From contig NZ_CP014750.1 in assembly GCF_001592435.1 (NCBI RefSeq), positions 558,001-622,000 on the forward strand: a stretch of DNA of 64,000 bases, given 5' to 3'. The DNA is from Thermococcus peptonophilus (GTDB taxonomy: Archaea > Methanobacteriota_B > Thermococci > Thermococcales > Thermococcaceae). Positions 42,739 through 51,932 of the stretch are shown here, one piece after another. Below the pieces are notes generated by a model. The model had not been told where the DNA came from and made no database searches. It saw only the letters and a list, made by a program, of their open reading frames with translations. Numbering within the stretch: position 1 is the first letter of the stretch; each line of letters starts with the position of its first letter. The position numbers were made by a program, and so were the translations under genes.

Positions 42739-44069
42739 CTCGTCGATCTGGTAGACTCCTGTTTCTTGAGCAGGCCCATAGGAACGAACGCCAGTGGAGT
42801 CACAGTGAAGTGCGCTCTATTACCGAGCTTCTCCTCAAGCTCCCTCTCCATCGTAACTATTAGCCGCGCCGTCATTATTTCGTCGTCATCGGTGTCGCCA
42901 GGCAATCCCAGAATCGTTGTGTAAGCCGGGAACCAGTAGTTCTTGTTGAAGACGTAAGTCCCGTTGAGGAGAACCCATGGCCACTCCTCGGGTGAGAAAG
43001 GCTTCATCTTGTTGTTCATGTACTTCCCTATGAGCCTCGGTGAGGCCGTCTCAAAGCCGACCTGAATGCCTATCCAGCGAGCTGGGCCTGCATCAACGAT
43101 ACGGGAGATTTCCTCTATCATCCCTGGAACTGCTAAGGCCCCTGCGACGGCCCCATGGGTCGGGTTCACGTTCTTCGTGTATTTCCTTGCCATTTCAAAC
43201 AGCTCAACAACGGCCTCAGCATTTGGATAGAAGTTCTTCCTGTCCCCGACCTGATAGAGAAAGATGTCCTCGCTGTGGAGCCAGGCGTGGTCTATTCCAG
43301 CGCTGACGTTGAGCCTTATCTCCTCCTCTATCCTCTCCAGCGGCATGTAGCGGGCGACCCTCAGATTCGGCTCGCAGAAGCGACAGCCCCTCCCACAGCC
43401 CCGCATCACCTCGACGAGACCCTTGTAAGAGGGTGCCACGATTGTTGGAATCTGCTCCACCCGCGGCCAGCCCCTTATAAAGATCGTCTCGTCGGCGCTC
43501 CCGCTCTCGATCTCCCTGAAGAGTTCTCCCACAACGTGATCTACTTCACCGATCACCACGTGGTCTATCTTCAGCCTCTCCCGCTCCTCTTTTCTGAAGT
43601 CCACCTGCCAGGCTCCCGGCCCGCCGACGACAAGCTTGAAGTCTAGCTTTTTACCCTCCCTTATGCGGTTTATCCTCTCCACGAGCCCAAGGAACTTGAC
43701 CTTCGTGTAGTTCGTCCACTTGCCGCCGTTCGTGAACATCATGCTGACCGGCCCCAGGCCGAGTGGGTCCATCTCGTAGAGGGCGACGACTGTCGTGTCA
43801 TTTCCTATGAACTTCTCAATCTTGCGAGGGTGGGTGACGACGACCTCGTCCCTCCTAAAGCCGTCCCTGAGAAGGGCCGCTTCGACCTTCCTGAGGCCGT
43901 AAGGGGCCTGGGTTAGAACGCCGTTCTCATCGGGCAGCTGGGTGTCAAAAAACCTGAAAACCCACTTCGGGAGCTTGTCGTAGGGCGCACAGCCAAGGAA
44001 GTCGAGCAGGGGCACGTCGTGGTACGTGCTCGTCAGAGTTTCATCGGTCGTTAAAACTATCCTGCCCAT
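42735..44069 (-). CDS. Radical SAM protein with B12-binding-like N-terminal region (probably frameshifted)
   Basis: The frame encodes 444 residues. The radical SAM motif is Cys225-x3-Cys229-x2-Cys232 (GCGRGCRFC). The N-terminal 200 residues (VVALYEMDPLGLGP, LVVGGPGAWQ) look like the Rossmann-type B12-binding region of such enzymes. The tail KKQESTRSTR looks unnatural and ends where a second frame continues with YQIDEM. ATG 44069 follows GAGGTGATGAA. The substrate is unknown. A single-base loss near 42755 (real mutation, sequencing error or programmed) is likely. Confidence 0.85.
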   Translation of the reverse strand: MGRIVLTTDETLTSTYHDVPLLDFLGCAPYDKLPKWVFRFFDTQLPDENGVLTQAPYGLRKVEAALLRDGFRRDEVVVTHPRKIEKFIGNDTTVVALYEMDPLGLGPVSMMFTNGGKWTNYTKVKFLGLVERINRIREGKKLDFKLVVGGPGAWQVDFRKEERERLKIDHVVIGEVDHVVGELFREIESGSADETIFIRGWPRVEQIPTIVAPSYKGLVEVMRGCGRGCRFCEPNLRVARYMPLERIEEEIRLNVSAGIDHAWLHSEDIFLYQVGDRKNFYPNAEAVVELFEMARKYTKNVNPTHGAVAGALAVPGMIEEISRIVDAGPARWIGIQVGFETASPRLIGKYMNNKMKPFSPEEWPWVLLNGTYVFNKNYWFPAYTTILGLPGDTDDDEIMTARLIVTMERELEEKLGNRAHFTVTPLAFVPMGLLKKQESTRSTR

Positions 44070-44202
44070 TTCATCACCTCATAGGTATGAAGAAAAAGTT
44101 GCATATATATGGTTTTCGGATTTCTAAGTGATCCATAGAAAAAACTTCGAATATTCCAATTGCTGACTACTAATCAACGTATAAAATGAATCAAACAGTG
44201 GG

Positions 44203-45246
44203 CTAACCACGCTCTATTCTTCCGTATTTCTCCAGAATCTCAACGACTTTATCAACGGGCAGTGCATACCTTACGTGCCCGTTTCCTTCAATAGTTTTTG
44301 CCTGCAGGAGGGCGTTTATTATTGCCTCTTCCGTTGCCTCGGCGGTCGCCCTGAAGAGATAGCTGAGAGCATTGTCAGGCAGGAAACTAACCAGTTCCGG
44401 CTCTTTTCCAATTGGAACGGTCTGAGCTGTGGAGAATGCCAGGACTATGTCTCCGCTCCCGTGGTAGGCGTAGCCGCCCGTTCTTGCCAGCCCCATAACT
44501 GCCCTCTTGGCGAGCCTCCTGAGCTGCCCCGCCGTGAGGGGGGCATCGGTGGCAACAACCATAGAGATGCTGCCCTTCCCCGAAGTTCCCCTACCAGGAT
44601 AATCCTTCAGAAGCTCGCCGACGGGAACTCCAGCTATCGTTAAGTCTTCTCTCCTTCCGAAGTTTGCCAGGACAAGGGAAACTACCTTGTACTCTTCTCC
44701 GCCAATCTCGACGGCCCTTGAGGAAGAGCCTATACCACCTTTGAACTCGAAGGCGCTCATTCCCGTTCCTGCTCCCACAGCACCTTCCTCAAAGTCGAGC
44801 GAGGCATTCCTGAGAGCCTCGAAGTAGTGCTCCTCCTCAACTGCCATCTTCCTGATGTTGTTAAGATAGGAGTCGTTGCACTCCATGACGACGGGCGAGA
44901 CGCTCTTCAGGTCTGGGTTGAGGTCGATCATGTGCCTGACGACGGCGCTGGCGACGGTGTAAACGCTTAGCGTGTTGGTTAACGCTATCGGAGTCTCAAT
45001 ATAGCCGAGTTCGTCAACCTGGACAAAGCCTATCGGTTTGGAGAAGCCGTTCATGACGAAGGTAGAAGCGAATAGCCTTTCCCTAAAGGGGTTCTTTACC
45101 GGCGGTAGAACTACGGTAACGCCAGTCCTTACATCATCACCCTCGATGAGGGTTTTGTGGCCGACTTTGACGCCGAGGTCGGCTATTGAGTTCCTCTTTC
45201 CGGGTTCATGGATGCCTATCCTTATCCCAAGGTCCGGGGCCTTCAT
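44203..45246 (-). CDS. DmpA-type aminopeptidase (P1/S58 family)
   Basis: DmpA-like peptidases are N-terminal nucleophile enzymes that cleave themselves before a Ser and then remove N-terminal residues, often D- or beta-amino acids. The 347-residue protein has the processing motif GTGMSAFEFKGGIGSSSR, with the nucleophile among Ser174-176. The opening SIADLGVKVGHKTL and SPVVMECNDSYLN are also typical. ATG 45246 follows GGTGACGCTC. It is divergent from the ABC permease with 78 bases between. Confidence 0.9.
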   Translation of the reverse strand: MKAPDLGIRIGIHEPGKRNSIADLGVKVGHKTLIEGDDVRTGVTVVLPPVKNPFRERLFASTFVMNGFSKPIGFVQVDELGYIETPIALTNTLSVYTVASAVVRHMIDLNPDLKSVSPVVMECNDSYLNNIRKMAVEEEHYFEALRNASLDFEEGAVGAGTGMSAFEFKGGIGSSSRAVEIGGEEYKVVSLVLANFGRREDLTIAGVPVGELLKDYPGRGTSGKGSISMVVATDAPLTAGQLRRLAKRAVMGLARTGGYAYHGSGDIVLAFSTAQTVPIGKEPELVSFLPDNALSYLFRATAEATEEAIINALLQAKTIEGNGHVRYALPVDKVVEILEKYGRIERG

Positions 45247-45324
45247 GAGCGTCACCGGGATGAATAGCCCTCAGACCTTAACAACTTTGCCCAATCAACG
45301 CTTATAAACCCGAAGAACCGAGTT

Positions 45325-46953
45325 ATGGGCATGAGGCCAAAAGCGCTCGCGGTACTCCTGCCACCACTGGCCTTCCTTGTAATCTTCTTCTACGCCCCAA
45401 TACTCAGCATCCTCAGTCTTGGAGTCTGGGAAAAGGGGCCGACTTTAGAGTATCTCCGGGCAGTCCTGAGCAACGAGTATCACCGAAATGTTGTCCTCTT
45501 CACGATTTCCCAGGCTTTAGCCTCAACGGTTTTAACCGTTCTCATAGGCCTTCCCGGGGCGTACATCTTCGCCAACTACGACTTTCCCGGAAAGAGGCTG
45601 ATAAAGGCCGTTCTAACTGTTCCTTTCGTGATGCCCGGCATTATGGTAGCGCTCGGCTTCGTGATACTCTTCGGGAAGGACGGCATCATTGCAGGACTGA
45701 TAGGGCGCGACCCGGGCATAATCTACTCCTGGAAGGCCATCCTTCTGGCCCACGCATTCTATAACTTCCCGATCGTCGTCAGGATGGTCTCCGCGCTCTG
45801 GCAGAGGATCAACCCCCACTACGAGGAAATGGCCGAAGTCCTCGGGGCAAGAGGATTCACTCTATTCAGAAAGGTCACGCTCCCGCTGATCTCCCCGGCT
45901 ATATTCGCCTCGGCTATGCTGACTTTCGTTTTCTGCTTTCTCAGCTTCTCCGTGCCGCTCATCCTCGGCGGCTACCAGTATGTTACCATCGAGGTGGACA
46001 TATTCTCGACGATAGTTACCCTCCTCGACTTCAGGACCGGGGCGGCTCTCGCGATAATCCAGCTCTCCCTCTCGGTGCTCTTCATGTACTTCTACCTGAA
46101 AGCGCTTGATGCGTATTCAAAGAGGGAGGAGCAGAGAATAATGAGGAAACCGAAGAAGCTGGCTATCAGGTCCATCTTAAGCCTCAAGGGGTTTGGGATA
46201 GTTCTCTACTCCATCTTCGTTGTGGTCTTTATCCTGGCGCCGCTTGGGGCGATTCTCTACGACTCCCTGCGCTTCAACGGAACTTGGAGCCTCGAGTGGT
46301 ATAGGAGAGTGTTCTCCACCGAGTACAACCCAATGTTTGGAACGTCAACCCTTGGCGCGATAAAGAACTCCCTCCTCTTCGGCTTTGCAACGGTGTTCTT
46401 CTCAACGCTGGTAGGCCTGCCGATAGCGTACTTTCTCAACCGCTGGAAGTTCAGGGGGAAAGTCCTGCTCGATGCCCTCGCGATGCTCCCGCTGGCCAGC
46501 TCTCCTATAACCATAGGCTTCGCCTACGTGAAGTTCTTCAGCACAACACCTCTCTACTACACCATATGGATAGTCGTGATAGCGCACACAATCATAGCCT
46601 ACCCGTTCGTCCTTCGCGCCGTCTCAACGGCCCTGAAGAAGATAAAGCCGAACCTTAGGGAGGCCGCGCTTAGCCTCGGTGCTGGTGAGTGGAAGGCCTT
46701 CCTGAGAGTCGAACTGCCGCTGGCTGCCGGGGGATTGATAGTGGGGGCGATATTCGCATTCGCGATGAGCATTGCGGAGCTTGGGGCAACCTACATGCTT
46801 GCCACACCGGAATACACCACGATGACCATAGCCATATACAAGTTCCTCGGTGCAAGGCAGTTCGGGAGTGCATCAGCACTCTCTGTCCTCCTCATGGCGG
46901 TCTCGGCTCTCGGCTTCATAATAATCGAGAGAACCGGTGAGGAAGTATGGTGA
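45325..46953 (+). CDS. ABC transporter permease, fused double permease of thiamine/iron type
   Basis: The 542-residue protein has about 12 membrane segments in two homologous halves, each with an EAA loop contacting the ATPase (EEMAEVLGARGFTLFRKVTLP and REAALSLGAGEWKAFLRVELP, both shown shortened in meaning as EAA motifs). This two-in-one form is found in ThiP and FbpB transporters. The ATPase gene overlaps its end by 7 bases. No binding-protein gene is nearby, so the solute partner must be encoded elsewhere. Substrate (thiamine, iron or other) is not decided. Confidence 0.87.
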   Translation: MGMRPKALAVLLPPLAFLVIFFYAPILSILSLGVWEKGPTLEYLRAVLSNEYHRNVVLFTISQALASTVLTVLIGLPGAYIFANYDFPGKRLIKAVLTVPFVMPGIMVALGFVILFGKDGIIAGLIGRDPGIIYSWKAILLAHAFYNFPIVVRMVSALWQRINPHYEEMAEVLGARGFTLFRKVTLPLISPAIFASAMLTFVFCFLSFSVPLILGGYQYVTIEVDIFSTIVTLLDFRTGAALAIIQLSLSVLFMYFYLKALDAYSKREEQRIMRKPKKLAIRSILSLKGFGIVLYSIFVVVFILAPLGAILYDSLRFNGTWSLEWYRRVFSTEYNPMFGTSTLGAIKNSLLFGFATVFFSTLVGLPIAYFLNRWKFRGKVLLDALAMLPLASSPITIGFAYVKFFSTTPLYYTIWIVVIAHTIIAYPFVLRAVSTALKKIKPNLREAALSLGAGEWKAFLRVELPLAAGGLIVGAIFAFAMSIAELGATYMLATPEYTTMTIAIYKFLGARQFGSASALSVLLMAVSALGFIIIERTGEEVW

Positions 46954-47951
46954 GGGTTAAGCTTGAGGGGATAAGGAAGTCGTTCGAGGGCTTTACACTC
47001 GAGATCCCAGAGCTTGAAGTGAAGAGCGGGGAGATGATAACGCTCCTCGGGCCGAGCGGGTGCGGGAAGACGACAACCTTGAGGATCATAGCAGGGCTTG
47101 AAAAGCCCGACTCTGGAAGGGTGTTTTTCGACGAAACCGATGTTACCGACCTCGAACCCGGGAAGAGGAGCATTGGAATAGTCTTCCAGGACTACGCGCT
47201 GTTCCCGCACATGACCGTCTTCGAAAACGTCGCCTTCGGCCTTGAGACGAGGAAGCTTCCCAGGGACGAGATAAACAGAAGGGTGACGTGGGCGCTTGAA
47301 CTGGTTGGCCTTAAAGGTTTTGAAAACCGCTATCCCGAACAGCTCTCCGGCGGCCAGCAGCAGAGGGTAGCTTTAGCCAGGGCCCTGGTTATAGAGCCGC
47401 AGGTTCTTCTCCTTGACGAACCGCTCAGCAACTTAGATGCCAAGATACGCGAGCGCCTGAGGGGAGAGATAAGGAGAATCCAGAAGGAACTTGGGATAAC
47501 GACGATCTACGTCACCCACGACCAGGAAGAGGCAATGGCTGTGAGCGACAGAATAGCCGTAATGAACTCGGGGAGGATAGAGGGGATAGGAAAGCCGCTT
47601 GAGCTCTACTACCACCCGAAAACAGAGTTCGTCGCCAAGTTCCTGGGGTTGAGCAACATACTGGAGCTTGAAGCCAAGAGCGGGATCGCCCGCCTTGGAA
47701 CTCTGGAGTTCAAAACAGGAAGAGATGGAAAAGTTAGGGTCTTCTTCAGGCCCGAAAACGTCCTCGTGAAGCCCGGGAGGGGTGCCAGAGTTATTGGCTA
47801 CGACCTCTTGCCGGGCAGGATACGCCTCAGGCTGGAGATAGGTGGCAAGACTATAACGGCGGAGCGCTTCCTTAACGAACTGCCGTTCAGCCCGGAAGAC
47901 ATCCCCCAAGAAGTGAGCGTCGAAGTTCTGTCATATTCTGTCCTTGAATGA
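46947..47951 (+). CDS. ABC transporter ATPase subunit (thiamine/iron/spermidine type)
   Basis: The 334-residue ATPase has Walker A GPSGCGKTTT, Q-loop VFQDYALFPHMT, signature LSGGQQQRVALARAL, Walker B VLLLDEPLSNLDAK and the switch His in VTHDQEEA. The C-terminal 100 residues form a TOBE-like regulatory domain (VRVFFRPENVLVKPG). It overlaps the permease gene by 7 bases. It powers the fused permease encoded upstream. Confidence 0.93.
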   Translation: MVRVKLEGIRKSFEGFTLEIPELEVKSGEMITLLGPSGCGKTTTLRIIAGLEKPDSGRVFFDETDVTDLEPGKRSIGIVFQDYALFPHMTVFENVAFGLETRKLPRDEINRRVTWALELVGLKGFENRYPEQLSGGQQQRVALARALVIEPQVLLLDEPLSNLDAKIRERLRGEIRRIQKELGITTIYVTHDQEEAMAVSDRIAVMNSGRIEGIGKPLELYYHPKTEFVAKFLGLSNILELEAKSGIARLGTLEFKTGRDGKVRVFFRPENVLVKPGRGARVIGYDLLPGRIRLRLEIGGKTITAERFLNELPFSPEDIPQEVSVEVLSYSVLE

Positions 47952-48018
47952 CTAACTCTGCCCAACTCCATCGTTTTTGGTTTTCCCTGCATTGGGGCAG
48001 ATACCCTTCTGACTTTTG

Positions 48019-48041
48019 TTTTTACATTTTCGTGCTAAAAA
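48019..48041 (+). promoter_or_regulatory. Purine operator candidate before the AzgA-type permease
   Basis: TTTTTAC-ATTTTCGTG-CTAAAAA matches 13 of 14 positions and resembles the purL copies closely (TTTTTACATTTT shared). It lies just upstream of the TATA element GATTTAAAAATC (48044-48055). It links a purine transporter 26 kb away to the pur cluster. Confidence 0.65.
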
Positions 48042-48095
48042 AAGATTTAAAAATCGGTTTTATTAGCAGATAATAGTCAAACGGAGGTGCCGCTC

Positions 48096-49469
48096 ATGGG
48101 ATGGTTTGAAAAGTACTTCGAGTTCGAAAAGTACGGAACTGATATGAAAACCGAGATCCTGGCTGGAGTCACGACGTTCCTCACGATGGCGTACATACTC
48201 TTCGTGAACCCAGCGATACTCAGCGATGCCATTGGAAAGGAAGCCTTTAACTCACTCGTCGCCGTGACGGCTCTCGCCGCGGGGTTCACGACTATCCTTA
48301 TGGGCATCTACGCCAAGAAGCCCTTTGCCCTCGCACCCGGAATGGGTCTAAACGCGTACTTCGCCTATACGGTTGCTCCAAAGTACGGCTGGAAGGTAGC
48401 GCTGGCGGCGGTCTTCGTTGAGGGCCTGATATTCATCGTCCTCAGCGTCACCAAGGTCAGAAGCGCAATAATTCACGCTATACCAACCGGACAGAAGTAC
48501 GCGATAGGTGCTGGAATCGGGCTTTTCCTTACGCTCATCGGCCTGAACGACGTTGGTCTCCTCACAGCCAAGGTCGTGGCGCCCAAGGGGAGCGAGTTCG
48601 TAATAGACGGGCAGATAAACCTCATAGGAAAGCTGGCATTTACCGGACTTAACGCCCAGGTTCTAACGACCAAAGCTGGCCTCTTGTTTATCTTTGGATT
48701 ACTCTTCACGGGAATCCTCCTCGCACTCCGCATCAAGGGTGCTCTCCTCATCTCGATACTCACGACGAGCTTCCTCGGATGGGTAACAGGAGCGGCCCCC
48801 TGGCCAAAGAGCCTCTTCTCGATGCCAGACATAAGCTACACCTTCATGAAGATGGATCTTCACGGCCTTCTCAACGCTGGAGCCCTGGGCGCAGTCTTTG
48901 CGTTCTTCATGGTGGACTTCTTTGACACCCTGGGAACCGTGACCGGGCTTAGCGCTAAGGCGGGCTTCCTGACCAAGGACGGAAAGGTGCCCGATGCGGA
49001 GAAGGTTCTCCTGACAGACGCCATAGGAACGACCTTCGGTGCAGTCTTGGGAACCTCAACAGTGACCACTTACATCGAAAGCGCCGCTGGGATAGAAGAG
49101 GGTGGAAGGACTGGAATGACAGCCCTCGTTACAGGCTTCCTCTTCCTCGCGATAGGCCTCTTCATAGCTCCCCTCGCTGGAGCCATCCCGTCCTTTGCAA
49201 CAGCCCCTGCCCTCGTCATAGTCGGCTACTACATGTTAACAGCACTCAAAGAAGTTGACTTTAGCGACCCAACTGAGGCACTCCCAGCGTTCCTCGTCCT
49301 TGTGACGATACCCTACACCTACTCAATAGCGGACGGGGTTGGAGTTGGATTCATCAGCTACACCGTTCTCAAGGTCTTCAGTGGCCGCTGGAGGGAGGTT
49401 CACCCGCTGATGTACATCCTGGCCCTGGTCTTTGTCGCGTACTTCGCGTACCTCGGCGGCGTGTTTTAA
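48096..49469 (+). CDS. AzgA/NCS2-family purine permease
   Basis: The 457-residue protein has about 12 to 14 membrane segments and the AzgA-branch motifs FALAPGMGLNAYFAY, FFMVDFFDTLGT and GTSTVTTYIESAAGIEEGGRTG (given here only by its start GTSTVTTYIESAAG). This branch imports adenine, guanine and hypoxanthine. ATG 48096 follows GGAGGTGCCGCTC. The promoter carries a strong copy of the element found before pur genes, consistent with control by purine supply. Confidence 0.92.
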   Translation: MGWFEKYFEFEKYGTDMKTEILAGVTTFLTMAYILFVNPAILSDAIGKEAFNSLVAVTALAAGFTTILMGIYAKKPFALAPGMGLNAYFAYTVAPKYGWKVALAAVFVEGLIFIVLSVTKVRSAIIHAIPTGQKYAIGAGIGLFLTLIGLNDVGLLTAKVVAPKGSEFVIDGQINLIGKLAFTGLNAQVLTTKAGLLFIFGLLFTGILLALRIKGALLISILTTSFLGWVTGAAPWPKSLFSMPDISYTFMKMDLHGLLNAGALGAVFAFFMVDFFDTLGTVTGLSAKAGFLTKDGKVPDAEKVLLTDAIGTTFGAVLGTSTVTTYIESAAGIEEGGRTGMTALVTGFLFLAIGLFIAPLAGAIPSFATAPALVIVGYYMLTALKEVDFSDPTEALPAFLVLVTIPYTYSIADGVGVGFISYTVLKVFSGRWREVHPLMYILALVFVAYFAYLGGVF

Positions 49470-49478
49470 TCAGCTTTT

Positions 49479-49522
49479 TTCTGACCCTTCTTTTATTTCA
49501 AAAACGAGAAGAAAAGTCAGAA
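49479..49522. terminator. Bidirectional terminator candidate between the permease and the chemoreceptor
   Basis: Inverted arms TTCTGAC (49479-49485) and GTCAGAA (49516-49522) enclose T-rich DNA on one strand and A-rich on the other, between two convergent genes. Confidence 0.5.
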
Positions 49523-49526
49523 GAGC

Positions 49527-51758
49527 TCAGAGCTGGAACTGCTCAACGTTCTGGCGGAGTGCCCTGGCAATTTCGCGCAACTTCCTGGCCTCTTCTGTTA
49601 GGGTCTCTATCTCGGCCCTCTGCTCCTGCATGGCGGAGCTTACCTCTTCGGCACTGGCGGTCGTTTCCTCGGCACTGGCTGCGAGATTCTCCAGAGCCTT
49701 CAGGGCTTTCTCTACCTCTTCCCTCGTCCTCTCAGCCTGCTCCTTAACCTCCGAGACCCTAGAACCGACTGAGCTTATCATCTCAGCGATGTGACCGAGG
49801 TATCCCAGGCTTTCCTGGAGGCCCTGAGTTGACCTCGAAACTGTATTAACTCCCCTCTGCGTCTCCTCAACGGCCTTTTGAACCTTCTCCTCCATCTCTG
49901 CAATGATTCTGTTTATAGTCTCGGCAGCCTGCTTGCTGTCTTCAGCCAGACTGCGTATCTCCTGGGCGACTACCGCGAATCCCTTCCCAGCCTCACCCGC
50001 GCGGGCAGCCTCAATAGCCGCATTCAAGGCAAGCAGGTTGGTCTGCTCGGCAATGCCGCTGATGGCCTGGGTTATCTCACCGATCTTCCTGCTCATCTCA
50101 CTGACCGCCTTAACGGCCTCGTCTATGAAGTGCATTGAGCGCTTTATGCTCTCGACATCTTTAAGGGCCAGCTCTCCCTTGTTCCTGCCCTCCTCCGCTA
50201 TTCTGATGACCTCCCCCACGGCACTCTCAAACTCGTTCATGGTATCCACTGTCTCCTCTGTTATAGAGGAGACCACGCGCATGCCTTCGGTTATCTCGTT
50301 GATGTTTTCCTGCTCCCTCTGGGCCTCGATGCTCACCTGTTCCACTGCCTCGCCAACCTGATCCATTGAATGCCCGACGTTCTCCGCGATTTTTGCTAGT
50401 GCATCCGCCTGTCTGTCCAGCTCAAGCCCTATTTCCCTGATGTTTCCGATGAGCGCTCTCATCTTTGCGGAGGTCTCCCTGAGTGCGAGGATTATGTTCT
50501 GAAGGTCACCACGCGCGTTTTCATCGAGGGCATAGTTCAGCCTGCCTTCAGCCATGTCCTGCAGGCGGGCTATGACGCCGTTCAGCGTGCCTATAACATC
50601 CTTTGATATTGCCTCAAAGGCCGTGAGGAGCTTTCCTATCTCGTCGTCCCTATACGGGTAGTCGATAGAAGACACATGGCGCTTTGCTTCTTCAAGCCTG
50701 CCTTCTGCAATAAGCTCTGCGGCGGTTGTGAGCTTCTCTATCGGCTTAAGGGAGTCACGCAGATACTTGATATTAAGGAGGGCCAGGACTATGCCGACTG
50801 CTAACGACGTGAGGAGACCCAGGATAAGACTCTTCGATGCCTCCTTCCTAGCCCTGTCCAGGGCGTTTAGTAGGGAGGCCATCATTTCCTCCTTTGGCAC
50901 AACTGAGACTATTATCCATCCAGACACATCACTCCTAGAAAATGCGACTAACATATCCCTTCCATTCAACGTGGCTTCAAAAACGCCTCTATCACTCCCG
51001 CTTAGTGCCTTGGAAAGCTCAGAATACGAAGGATCCTCAAAAATGTTAAGCTTTCCAACAAGGCTTTTATTGGGGTGTATTATTACGGTTCCATTCGAAC
51101 TAACAGCAAATGAATAACCACTCTCACCGAGTTTAGCGTTTAATATCTCATCTTCCACGGAAGAAACGTCAATATCAACCCCAAGGACACCCTTCACTTT
51201 CCCTCCGTACTTAATCGGGACAATGTAGCTGACGATTGTTTTGTTTGTTATCATGTCCCTATAAGGATCCATCCAGAAGGGCCCTTCTTCCACAGCCCTC
51301 CGATACCAACTGGTTTTTGTTGCGTTGAATTCCTCCGGAAGCTCCGCTGGAGGAACGATCTTTAACCGTCCCCTAAAATCAGCATAGTAAACGTTTATTA
51401 TCTTGTCATCAGAATTTTTAAGATCCTGAAGGACTTTTTCAACGTAGTTCCAGAACGTTGGACTATCCGTATATCCCGGGATATACAGATCAACCGAGTA
51501 TTCCTTCGCTATGGACTTAGCATAGGAGTGTGACAGCATACTGAGGGCATACAACACCCTATCAATCTCCTTTGAATTCTTCTCACTCTCCAGTAATGCC
51601 GTGTGCTCTGCTTGGTCTACCAGTGCCGGTCGCATGGTTTCCTCCACGGTACTCCCCATCCGGCTGATCGCCCTAACTTGGAGAACGGCCATTATGAGCA
51701 TTATTACTGTGAGAGTTCCAATGATTGATAGGTAAATCCTCTGTCTAAACCTCAACAA
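49527..51758 (-). CDS. Methyl-accepting chemotaxis protein with extracellular dCache domain
   Basis: The 743-residue receptor has an N-terminal membrane helix (about 8-28), an extracellular Cache domain (about 30-300; [19 protein letters not shown]), a second helix ([17 protein letters not shown]), HAMP regions and the methyl-accepting domain with the tip [19 protein letters not shown]. It senses a small external ligand, probably an amino or organic acid, and signals to CheA. No che or archaellum genes are in the window. The start is TTG 51758 (or TTG 51755) behind GAGGGGGG. Confidence 0.94.
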   Translation of the reverse strand: MLRFRQRIYLSIIGTLTVIMLIMAVLQVRAISRMGSTVEETMRPALVDQAEHTALLESEKNSKEIDRVLYALSMLSHSYAKSIAKEYSVDLYIPGYTDSPTFWNYVEKVLQDLKNSDDKIINVYYADFRGRLKIVPPAELPEEFNATKTSWYRRAVEEGPFWMDPYRDMITNKTIVSYIVPIKYGGKVKGVLGVDIDVSSVEDEILNAKLGESGYSFAVSSNGTVIIHPNKSLVGKLNIFEDPSYSELSKALSGSDRGVFEATLNGRDMLVAFSRSDVSGWIIVSVVPKEEMMASLLNALDRARKEASKSLILGLLTSLAVGIVLALLNIKYLRDSLKPIEKLTTAAELIAEGRLEEAKRHVSSIDYPYRDDEIGKLLTAFEAISKDVIGTLNGVIARLQDMAEGRLNYALDENARGDLQNIILALRETSAKMRALIGNIREIGLELDRQADALAKIAENVGHSMDQVGEAVEQVSIEAQREQENINEITEGMRVVSSITEETVDTMNEFESAVGEVIRIAEEGRNKGELALKDVESIKRSMHFIDEAVKAVSEMSRKIGEITQAISGIAEQTNLLALNAAIEAARAGEAGKGFAVVAQEIRSLAEDSKQAAETINRIIAEMEEKVQKAVEETQRGVNTVSRSTQGLQESLGYLGHIAEMISSVGSRVSEVKEQAERTREEVEKALKALENLAASAEETTASAEEVSSAMQEQRAEIETLTEEARKLREIARALRQNVEQFQL

Positions 51759-51932
51759 TAATCCCCCCTCAACAAGGAATTACTAATCAATTCATATTAC
51801 TTTCCAATGATTTTTAAGAGATTTGTGTATGTACTTGTGTAGGTTTCAACGGCTGGGGAGGACCCACCAAAAGCTCAAAGTGGACTAACTAACTTTTTAA
51901 GGCAACCTTCAAACTTAGGCCGGTGAGAGAAG

